Shown here: piece after piece, positions 57,466 to 64,000 of the stretch
Layout: the number at the start of each line of letters is the position of its first letter
How positions within the stretch are numbered: the first letter of the stretch is position 1
Assembly: GCA_021781575.1 (NCBI GenBank)
Contig: JAJXWP010000016.1
Location: 1 to 64,000 of the forward strand
Length of the DNA stretch: 64,000 nucleotides
Direction of reading: 5' to 3'
Source: Pseudomonadota bacterium
GTDB lineage: Bacteria > Pseudomonadota > Alphaproteobacteria > Rhodospirillales > Magnetospirillaceae
Position numbers and translations under genes: made by a program
Notes under the pieces: generated by a model
What the model saw: only the letters and a program-made list of their open reading frames with translations
Databases searched by the model: none
Told to the model about the DNA's origin: nothing

Positions 57466-60400
57466 ATGACGCACACTGTAAACCCCTGGCTACTAGGGGC
57501 GCGCTTCACCCGGTTCACGGGCATTTCGCGCGGCAACCCTACCCAGTTGACAAAGACGTTCCGCTACGAGGACGGCAGGTTGGTGAAATCTCCGCCACCG
57601 AACGCGGGGGTGGGTGTCTACTCGAACATCTATAGCGGTTTCGACGGACTGGCCCACATTCTGGCGACGATGAAACCCAACGAATGCTTGGTGTCCGGTT
57701 GGACAGATGCAGCGGAAGGACGGATCACGTTGGCTCGGTGGGTGGGGCCGGGCTACATCAGCCGGACGAAGGATTTCTTCGCGTACCCGCAAGGGCCGGG
57801 GCTGATCCTGCTCGACCACGATGCCGACGCCGATCACGTCGCCATGACGCCGGAGAGACTTTTGTCGGCCCTGGTTGAGATCAGCCCCATCTTCGGGAAA
57901 GCGGGCCGGGTCGTGACCTATTCGACCAGTGCGGGGGTGCACGCACCGGATGGGCGCTTGCTGTCGCCGCGGAACCCGTCGTTTCACACCTATTTCCTTG
58001 CGGCCGACGGGACCGATATTCCCAGGTTCGGCGCTGTATTGTTCAAGCGCCTTTGGCTCGCTGGGTATGGCTGGGGTGCCTTGAGCAGGGCGGGGAGCTT
58101 CCTCAAGCGCGGCATCATCGACGCGGCGGTGTTCTCGCCTGAGCGGTGTATCTTCGAGGCGCCGCCCATTCTGCACGATGGTTTGACGCAAGACCGCCCG
58201 AAGCCGAAAGCGTTTTACGGGGCGTACCTAGACACCCACGCGTTGCCAGACCTATCGGACGCCGAAGAGGCTCGGTTTCAGCAACTGGTTGCGGCGGAAC
58301 GCCAAAGGCTCAAGCCAGAGCAAGAACCTCGGCGTCGGCAGTACGCGAAGGTGCAGGCCGAAGAGAACGGCACAACCGAGGAGCATGAATACCGGCAGAT
58401 CCGGGCCATCGACCGCAGGGTGATCGACGGGAACACCATCCTCGGTCATGACGGTGCAACGCTGTGGGAGATGATCCGGCAGGGGCGGCACGGCGAATAT
58501 GTTACCGACCCCGTCGAGCCTGATCGTGCCGACGCTCGGCTGTTCATCGATGGGCCGGGTGACGCAAAGTTGCACAGCTTCCAACATGGCGGTTGCCAGT
58601 TCCAGGTGGTCCCCACCGAGATTGCTGCCGCGGTCGCCGACGCGCCCGAGGATGAATTCGAAGCGCGGGGGGCGTCGGGCGTTCCGTTCTGGGTGCGGTC
58701 TCGCTTTGTGGCGATGGGGGCGATCAGTTCAGCGGCGAAGGTGCGCCACACCGCAATTAAGGTCGCGCCAGAAGAATTTAGGCTGCCGGATGGTCCGCTA
58801 ATCGAGGGTGTCTGGCTGCTCCGCGGCCCCTGCGGTGTCGGTAAAACGAAGAACTGGGGCGTTCCGCTGTTCCAGGCAGCGGAGGCCGCCGGCTTAAGGT
58901 GTGTCGCAATCTGTCATAGAATTTCGCTGACTGCCGATCTGGTGACGAAGCTGGGGTGCCACAATTACCAAGAAAAGGGCGGCCTGGGAGCGCATAGATC
59001 CCTTGCAATATGCGTCAACTCCATTGTGCGTGAAGAGTATCAGGCTTTTTGCATTGGCGCTGATGTGCTGTTTATCGATGAAATAGCGCAGGTACTGCGT
59101 CATGTGACTACGGGCTCCGTCGCGGATAAGGAGCGAGCCAAGGTGTTCGAGCTGTTGGGCCGGATGGTTGGCCGCGCGAAGCTGGTGGTCGGCGCCGATG
59201 CTGACGCCGATGATCTTGTTGTTGAGTTCCTTGAACGCTTTCGGCCGGGGGTGCGCTTCAAAATCGTCGAAACCGAGCTGGACCACAGTCATCTTCATGT
59301 GACCGTAGCGCACGGTGAAAAGGCGTTTGATGCGCTGTGTCGCGACGTTGTGCTCGGGCTTGATGACGGGCAGCGCCTTATTGTGGCGTCGGATAGCAAA
59401 ACAAAGCTGGAACGGTTGATGTTGGCGGTTAGGGAGGCACTACCTAACAAAAAAGTCATCCTGCTGACAGGCGAGACACGTAATCACAATGACCACAAGG
59501 CTTTCGTCGAGCGTCCAAACGAAGCTTGTGTTGACTACGATTTGGTTCTGCACAGCCCGTCTGTGAGTAGTGGCGTCTCAATTGAGTGCGAACACTTTGA
59601 TCGTGGTTACGGCATTTTTGGCGGGAAAATTTCGCCATCTGACGCCCATCAAATGATGCGTCGGGTCCGCAATCTGCGGGCCTGGAACGTCGTTCTGTTC
59701 TCACTGAACAACCAGAAGCGCCTCGACAACGCCGAGGCCATCCTGGGCGCTGAGCATACCGCGGCCAGGCTGTCTGGATCGCTTCTGGCGCCGACGACGC
59801 TGGACGAGTTCACGGCTCGCGTGAAGGCCGACAACCATTTCGCCGCTTCGCATTTCGCCGCGGGTTTCCTGTCATATCTGCGGCGTGCAGGGTTTACGGT
59901 GACGGAGTTGGTCGACGACACAGGGTTTGGTGATCAAGGCGAAGAGCTGCATATTCCTGCCATCGATGTGGCCGCGCGGCTCCAGGATATCGTCGATGCT
60001 CGCCACATCGACGACGAGGAGGCGAAACGCCTCCAAAAGACCCTGCGGATCGGTGACGATGATGGCCGGGCCCTCCGTCGCTGGCTCGTCGTCTCTGCCT
60101 TGAAGATCGCGCCGGCTGAGCTGACGGCGGCCGACGTGGCGTGGTGGGACGATGGCAGGGGGGCGAAGCGGCTCAGGCGGTTCGAGTTGGCGACTGGGCG
60201 GCGGCGTCCTGCTGAGGATGTTCGTCGCGACCTGAGCCTGCGAGACTTTGAAGGGCTAAAGGCGCGGCTATGGCGGGAGGTACTAGCGCCGCTTGGTGTC
60301 GACTTGGCGACTGGTGTGGGGTCGTATGGCGAGGCCGAGGCCGCCAGGGTCGTGGATACGGTTGCCCAGCGACCGAACCTGTTCGGGCACCTGGGGATTG

Positions 60401-60624
60401 CGCCGCAGATGGGGGGAACAAGGCCAGTGAGCGCCATCAAGTTCGTTGGGCAGATCCTTGCGAGGCTTGGGCTAAAGCAAGTTGGTCGTAAGGTTCGCGG
60501 AGCAGGGACGCGGACGTGGAAGTACGAGGTGGACGCGGAGGGGTTCGCGGAGCAGGCGCGAAGGGCAATGCGGAGGGTGGCCGGTCCAGATGGGGCAGTT
60601 CTGTGTATACAGACTTTGCCCTGA
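57466..60624 (+). CDS. Primase-helicase replication protein (CyRepA1/origin-binding-like)
   Basis: 1052 residues. The N-terminal part has archaeo-eukaryotic-primase-like features: LLDHDADADH with acidic residues at Asp117 and following, YSTSAGVHAPDGR, and FHTYFLAADG. The centre is a helicase core: Walker A GPCGVGKT with Lys460, Walker B LFIDE with Asp538, and a late SPSVSSGVSIE segment plus MMRRVRNLRAW of the kind found in Herpes-ori-binding-like helicases. This combination is seen in plasmid replication proteins annotated CyRepA1. It is probably the replication initiator of the integrated element. GAGG precedes ATG 57466. Confidence 0.75.
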   Translation: MTHTVNPWLLGARFTRFTGISRGNPTQLTKTFRYEDGRLVKSPPPNAGVGVYSNIYSGFDGLAHILATMKPNECLVSGWTDAAEGRITLARWVGPGYISRTKDFFAYPQGPGLILLDHDADADHVAMTPERLLSALVEISPIFGKAGRVVTYSTSAGVHAPDGRLLSPRNPSFHTYFLAADGTDIPRFGAVLFKRLWLAGYGWGALSRAGSFLKRGIIDAAVFSPERCIFEAPPILHDGLTQDRPKPKAFYGAYLDTHALPDLSDAEEARFQQLVAAERQRLKPEQEPRRRQYAKVQAEENGTTEEHEYRQIRAIDRRVIDGNTILGHDGATLWEMIRQGRHGEYVTDPVEPDRADARLFIDGPGDAKLHSFQHGGCQFQVVPTEIAAAVADAPEDEFEARGASGVPFWVRSRFVAMGAISSAAKVRHTAIKVAPEEFRLPDGPLIEGVWLLRGPCGVGKTKNWGVPLFQAAEAAGLRCVAICHRISLTADLVTKLGCHNYQEKGGLGAHRSLAICVNSIVREEYQAFCIGADVLFIDEIAQVLRHVTTGSVADKERAKVFELLGRMVGRAKLVVGADADADDLVVEFLERFRPGVRFKIVETELDHSHLHVTVAHGEKAFDALCRDVVLGLDDGQRLIVASDSKTKLERLMLAVREALPNKKVILLTGETRNHNDHKAFVERPNEACVDYDLVLHSPSVSSGVSIECEHFDRGYGIFGGKISPSDAHQMMRRVRNLRAWNVVLFSLNNQKRLDNAEAILGAEHTAARLSGSLLAPTTLDEFTARVKADNHFAASHFAAGFLSYLRRAGFTVTELVDDTGFGDQGEELHIPAIDVAARLQDIVDARHIDDEEAKRLQKTLRIGDDDGRALRRWLVVSALKIAPAELTAADVAWWDDGRGAKRLRRFELATGRRRPAEDVRRDLSLRDFEGLKARLWREVLAPLGVDLATGVGSYGEAEAARVVDTVAQRPNLFGHLGIAPQMGGTRPVSAIKFVGQILARLGLKQVGRKVRGAGTRTWKYEVDAEGFAEQARRAMRRVAGPDGAVLCIQTLP

Positions 60625-60679
60625 TCTGGGCCACCTGCCGGCTTGTCGGTCGTTTGTGTTCTCGCCACCCCCTGCGCCC

Positions 60680-60945
60680 ACATGGCAACAATAACGACAA
60701 GACAAGAACATAATAACGGTGTGTAGTTTTTTGAAAATTGCCTCGGACTTAAAGTATAGTTGGCAACGCTATAGCACCAAACAAGAACAAATAAAATGCT
60801 CCACCCCTTCGGCATACTTGTTGCACTCCGCAACAGCCGTGCCAGATCCCTTGTTGCGATGTCTTTGTGCTTACAATTTCGGTGTTGCGTTTTATCGCAA
60901 CATCGGTCGACTCTTTCTGTGCAGCCGATGTTGTCTTGTTCTGGT
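60680..60945. other. Repeat-rich, AT-richer region: candidate origin or recombination site
   Basis: TGTTGC occurs at 60818, 60852 and 60883 and its complement GCAACA at 60829 and 60897, making two inverted pairs (60818-60834 and the perfect TGTTGCG-N6-CGCAACA at 60883-60902). ACAAGAACA is repeated at 60702 and 60780. Base composition is AT-richer than the surroundings. Sitting between the replication gene and the serine recombinase, it could be an iteron origin or the recombinase's site. The gap 60625-61067 has no credible gene. Confidence 0.4.
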
Positions 60946-61067
60946 AAACCCCAGCGGATCACGTCGGTGAGACACTAAAGCCGTCTTGAATAGGTCGGTT
61001 TCGACCTTCCGAGACAGTCAGTTGTCAGGGTCTGGAGCCAAACGAGACACGAGCAGGAGCAGCGGCA

Positions 61068-61610
61068 ATGACAAGGATCGGATACGGCAGGGTCAGCAGC
61101 ACAGACCAAGATTTGAGCATCCAACTGGAGGCGCTAAAGCGCGCCGGATGCGACATCATCCGATCCGAGAAGGTCAGCGGCACCAGCACGAAGGGCCGCG
61201 ACGAGCTGGCCACCATCCTGGATTTCATCCGCAGCGGCGACGTGTTGGTGGTCACCCGAATTGACCGGCTTGCCAGGTCGGTCGCCGACCTCGCGAGCAT
61301 CGTCCGTGACCTGGAAAGCAAGGGTGCTGCGCTCTGTTGTGCCGAGCAGCCAATTAACACCAGCACAGCGGCCGGTAAGGCGTTCCAGGGCATGCTGGCG
61401 GTGTTCGCCGAATTCGAAACCAACATCCGCCGCGAGCGGCAGATGGAGGGCATCGCCGCCGCCAAGGCGGCCGGCGTCTACAAGGGCCGCAAGGCGGCCA
61501 TCGACCCCGACGAGGTCCGCCGTCTGCGTGACGCCGGCCTTGGTGGCAGTGAGATCGCCAGGCGCCTGGGCATCGGCCGCGCCTCGGTCTACCGACTGCT
61601 TGTCTCCTGA
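61068..61610 (+). CDS. Small serine recombinase (resolvase/invertase family)
   Basis: 180 residues. Catalytic domain begins ITRIGYGRVSS-like with the nucleophile at Ser10, followed by SIQLEALKRAGCD, RIDRLARSVADL and the long E helix region with RRERQMEGIAAAKAAG; a Hin/HTH-7 DNA-binding domain closes the protein (DPDEVRRLRDAGLGGSEIARRLG, IGRASVYRLL). Size and layout fit Tn3-type resolvases and plasmid multimer resolution, not the large integrases used for tRNA insertion. Probably maintains the element or comes from a former transposon. Confidence 0.92.
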   Translation: MTRIGYGRVSSTDQDLSIQLEALKRAGCDIIRSEKVSGTSTKGRDELATILDFIRSGDVLVVTRIDRLARSVADLASIVRDLESKGAALCCAEQPINTSTAAGKAFQGMLAVFAEFETNIRRERQMEGIAAAKAAGVYKGRKAAIDPDEVRRLRDAGLGGSEIARRLGIGRASVYRLLVS

Positions 61611-62021
61611 GGGTCGGATGGCACATGCCGCCGGTCGACCGGAGGCATTGGCGATCCGATCACGCGGGAGGCGCCCATCAGGGTAGCGCACAGATAACCA
61701 CCCACGACCCCGAATAGGCCACCTGTGGCCTGCCAGCGGCTTCTGGCGAAGGCAGGGACACGACGAGGGCAACGTCAGACACCAACTCGTGCGGCAGGAA
61801 GCGCGGCGACCCCGTGGACAGCCTGCCAATGCAGGCCCTCGGCCTGCCCCGGAACCGCGAACTTGGCACAATAAGTGATGGAATGTTGGTGGAGGGGCAG
61901 GCCGATGTGGAAGTACTCGTGAGATGTGCGTTAATAAGTACTAGTAATCATTTGCGGTATATAAAATAAAGTCTTGCGATGTGTCCTTTTTAGGCGCAGG
62001 TTACCGTTAACAACGATTGTG
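61611..62021. other. Intergenic region without recognised gene
   Basis: 411 bp after the recombinase. The last 100 bp are AT-rich (GGTATATAAAATAAAG at about 61957-61972) and probably hold the promoter of the following three-gene operon. Nothing else was recognised. Confidence 0.4.
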
Positions 62022-62282
62022 ATGGTGACCAAATTGCGTAGATTCCCATCATCGGTATATCTGACTCAGCTTGAGTGCGAGCGTCGCGATTATCTGGCTC
62101 AATCTGAAGGCTTGTCCGCAAGTGCATGGCTTGCCCAGCGGATTAACAACGCTTGGTGCGAGTGCTGGGGGCCGAACGTGAAGCCCAGCGACCTCCGCGA
62201 AGCTGCTGAACGCGTTCCGGCTGCTGATAACCGCCGTCAGTTTCGCGACGCCAACGGCAAACTCAAGAGGGTGCCGCGGTGA
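62022..62282 (+). CDS. Small ribbon-helix-helix-like protein
   Basis: 86 residues: a strand RRFPSSVYLTQ followed by helices LECERRDYLAQSEG and LSASAWLAQRINNAW, the pattern of RHH DNA-binding proteins found in mobilisation accessory factors and plasmid regulators. Basic C-terminus. ATG 62022 is favoured; GTG and TTG codons lie just upstream. The stop overlaps the next start (GTGA). First gene of a three-gene operon and possible autoregulator. Confidence 0.6.
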   Translation: MVTKLRRFPSSVYLTQLECERRDYLAQSEGLSASAWLAQRINNAWCECWGPNVKPSDLREAAERVPAADNRRQFRDANGKLKRVPR

Positions 62283-63034
62283 TGAAATATGCAATAGAGC
62301 GCCTAATCGGCCTTGGTGAATACGTCGTGGCTCTGAAGCACGACCTGCAGCCGTCTTATCGCCTCGGCTCAGCTTCCGATCGCAACGTAGCTGATAGCTT
62401 AGACAGGTCGGTTGCATGGTTCCGTGACTTCCACCTCGCCGAAGCAATTTGCGAGACCCTGAACGCGCTGAAGCCGTCGACCGCTGCCGAGTTTGCCCGC
62501 CTGGAGATCCTCGTCAGCCGCCTGCCCGCCGAGATCGAGGCGAGGGAACTGCCGCGCCTAGCCGAGATCGATCTATACGCCGAAGGTCGGCGGATCGGTC
62601 GTGCTCTTCGCGCCGATGGCAGGCCAGGCCGCAGCGAGGCCGAACTGGTGACCACACTGCGGTCGGAGGCGAACCGCGCCGTCGCATCTCACCGCAGGCG
62701 GTTCGTCGCCGAAATCGTCGTGGCGGGAAGCTCCGCGCCGGCGCTCGTCGACCGCGCTGACGAAGCGGCTGTGGTTGCCGCCGGCCCATGGAGTTGGTCG
62801 GGGTCGGCTGTCACGAACGCGGCGGGCGTCCGGCTGCAGGACTACATCCTGGAACCGCTCACGATGGTCGAGGAGGTTGTCACCGGTGATGCCCACGACC
62901 TTCGCCGTTGCAGGCTGGTGATCCGGCCGACCGTTAAAACCGTGTCGGTCGAGGTGCCCGAGTGCGCCGTCGTTGCGCTGCAGGGCATGTCGGCGGCTGA
63001 ATTGGGCGCCTTGGTCCTGAGAGGTGCCGCATGA
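62279..63034 (+). CDS. Hypothetical protein (251 aa)
   Basis: Not recognised. Largely helical in its first 150 residues with Arg/Glu-rich stretches (LPAEIEARELPRLAEIDLY, SHRRRFVAEIVV), then a mixed region with PWSWSGSAVT and LVIRPTVKTVSVEVPE. No signal peptide or membrane segment. GTG start overlaps the RHH-like gene's stop and its own stop overlaps the next ATG (ATGA), so the three genes are probably translated together. Confidence 0.6.
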   Translation: MMKYAIERLIGLGEYVVALKHDLQPSYRLGSASDRNVADSLDRSVAWFRDFHLAEAICETLNALKPSTAAEFARLEILVSRLPAEIEARELPRLAEIDLYAEGRRIGRALRADGRPGRSEAELVTTLRSEANRAVASHRRRFVAEIVVAGSSAPALVDRADEAAVVAAGPWSWSGSAVTNAAGVRLQDYILEPLTMVEEVVTGDAHDLRRCRLVIRPTVKTVSVEVPECAVVALQGMSAAELGALVLRGAA

Positions 63035-63573
63035 CTGCACCGTCGAGAGGCTATCGGCTCTCGGTCCCCAATTCGAGGCCGCAACCGCACACGCCAATCC
63101 CCAGGAACGCCAACGAGGGGTTGCCCATTACCGCGGCGCTCCCAGGACAGGCAAAGCCCGTGCGTCCCAAGGAGACCCCCGGCATGGACGTCCCTTCCTT
63201 TATGTTCGTGACCCGAGCCAATCGCCCGTTTCCGACCACTGGAGACCTGACAGAGCGGCTCCAGTGGTGTCGGCAGCACCCGCAGTTTCCGCTCGTCTGG
63301 ACGGACGTTGTGAAGACGCTGGCTCTGGCCGACCGGAACAGCACCATTCCGGGTTTCTTCCGCCGCCTGATCATCATGGTGAAGCCTAACAACCACCGCG
63401 TCGTTTTCGCCGGTCAACTCGCCAAGGCGCTTGAGAACGTCGCCTATCTGAAGCCGGTTCCTGGGCTCCTGGCCTATTCGGGGGGCAAGCTTTGGAGCGG
63501 CAAGATCTGGGTATTCCCGAGCCGGCTGGAGCGCCAACACATGGGGGCTGCCACCCAAGAGAGGGCGAGGTAA
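63031..63573 (+). CDS. Hypothetical protein (180 aa)
   Basis: Not recognised. A Pro/Arg-rich N-terminus of about 45 residues is followed by a compact region with RFPTTGDL-like and LQWCRQHPQFPLVW segments and a basic stretch FFRRLIIMVKPNNHRVVF, suggestive of nucleic-acid contact. Last gene of the operon, followed directly by a strong bidirectional terminator. Confidence 0.55.
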   Translation: MTAPSRGYRLSVPNSRPQPHTPIPRNANEGLPITAALPGQAKPVRPKETPGMDVPSFMFVTRANRPFPTTGDLTERLQWCRQHPQFPLVWTDVVKTLALADRNSTIPGFFRRLIIMVKPNNHRVVFAGQLAKALENVAYLKPVPGLLAYSGGKLWSGKIWVFPSRLERQHMGAATQERAR

Positions 63574-63593
63574 TCTAAGAGGGCGTTGTAAAG

Positions 63594-63623
63594 AAAAGGC
63601 CGCTGCGGGAGCGGCCTTTTTTT
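63594..63623 (+). terminator. Bidirectional intrinsic terminator
   Basis: AAAAGGCCGCT (63594-63604) and AGCGGCCTTTT (63610-63620) pair perfectly around a 5-nt loop, with T-runs on both strands. It separates the convergent 180-aa gene and the gene at the window edge. Confidence 0.9.
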
Positions 63624-63630
63624 AAGCCGG

Positions 63631-64000
63631 CTATTCGTATTTCGTCGTCACACCGCAAACCATTCTGCCGAGCATCCGATGCTCATAGGCCAACAGTTTG
63701 TAGGCGCAAGCCGCTTGGATCAGTTCCGCGTATGGGCCATCCGGGTCGTTCGGATCAGGAATTTCACTAACCAAATCCTTAGACTTCGCAACGCATTCCC
63801 TCTGATACCTCTGGGAAATATCCTCAAGATTAGAGAGTCTGTTGGTCTCAACGATAGACCATCCGGTTCGCCTCAATTTATCAAACTGGTCTTTCGTGAG
63901 GATATCTGACGCTTCACCAAGTGTCTGATAGGCGTCTGAGACATCGAATGTTTCGCATATATTAGCCGTCTCGAACTCATGGATGGAACAGACTACGTAC
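63631..64000 (-). CDS. Hypothetical protein, N-terminus beyond window edge
   Basis: The frame stays open from its stop at 63631 to the end of the window (about 122 codons), so the true start lies beyond 64000 and internal TTG codons should not be taken as starts. The visible C-terminal part reads through KDQFDKLRRTGWSIVE, a helix with ECVAKSKDLV, PDPNDPDGPYAEL and CAYKLLAYEHRMLGRM. Helical, soluble, with no recognised family. Confidence 0.6.
   Translation of the reverse strand, partial: YVVCSIHEFETANICETFDVSDAYQTLGEASDILTKDQFDKLRRTGWSIVETNRLSNLEDISQRYQRECVAKSKDLVSEIPDPNDPDGPYAELIQAACAYKLLAYEHRMLGRMVCGVTTKYE

Noticed and set aside
61068-61610. Serine recombinase as the integrase of the tRNA-Pro element
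   Set aside because: Its 180-residue resolvase/invertase architecture does not fit integration into tRNA genes, which is the job of tyrosine integrases; an integrase is expected outside the window.

Overview
The window is GC-rich, gene-dense DNA from an alphaproteobacterium. The best guess is Rhodospirillales of the Magnetospirillum/Telmatospirillum kind, because of the order of the dcw genes, the many 4-nt ATGA/GTGA stop-start overlaps, the wealth of signal-transduction genes, a PEP-CTERM protein and a complete leucine-degradation cluster. Genus-level assignment is inference; no 16S rRNA or species marker is present.

Layout. 1-10353 (minus strand): division and cell-wall cluster mraZ-rsmH-ftsL-ftsI-murE-murF-mraY-murD-ftsW-murG (murG enters by only 14 codons). 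It is preceded by a promoter overlapping five 10-bp-spaced TGGG repeats (MraZ operator). 10682-11131: RNase P RNA (minus) with its own promoter. 11236-16721: AmpD-type amidase, hybrid histidine kinase, Uup ABC-F ATPase and a DjlA-like co-chaperone. 16973-18655: chemoreceptor. 18769-18970: a 202-bp element with perfect 29-bp terminal inverted repeats, part of which recurs at 53695. 19164-23787: retropepsin-like protease and fused hydantoinase/oxoprolinase. 23817-24458: PEP-CTERM protein behind a sigma-54 type promoter. 24772-26692: orphan IscX and a divergent RNase J-like protein. 26781-31205: small orphan type-IV-secretion-like module (membrane protein, VirB1-like transglycosylase, two 80-residue proteins, VirB6/TrbL-like protein). 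31312-33780: PAS-GGDEF-EAL-hemerythrin protein. 33872-42864: TetR regulator plus leucine/isovalerate degradation operon (isovaleryl-CoA dehydrogenase, acyl-CoA synthetase, methylcrotonyl-CoA carboxylase, methylglutaconyl-CoA hydratase, HMG-CoA lyase). 43137-48848: soluble receptor-like protein, HD-GYP protein with a degenerate receiver, and a 7TM histidine kinase/response regulator pair. 49221-53509: housekeeping enzymes. 54043-56710: KaiC-like ATPase overlapping a histidine kinase gene.

At 57043-57087 lies the 3' half of a tRNA-Pro(CGG) gene, still followed by its terminator, with no 5' half. This is the expected left attachment junction of an element integrated in the tRNA and extending rightwards past the window end. 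The part visible carries a primase-helicase replication protein, a repeat-rich origin-like gap, a serine recombinase, a three-gene operon with a ribbon-helix-helix-like protein and two unknown proteins, and an unknown gene cut by the window edge. No integrase is visible; it should lie beyond 64000.

The most unusual items are the tRNA-Pro element, the PEP-CTERM sigma-54 promoter, the KaiC-like protein with a Ser-Tyr pair where KaiC has Ser-Thr, the reversed-architecture receptor, and the orphan secretion-like module.
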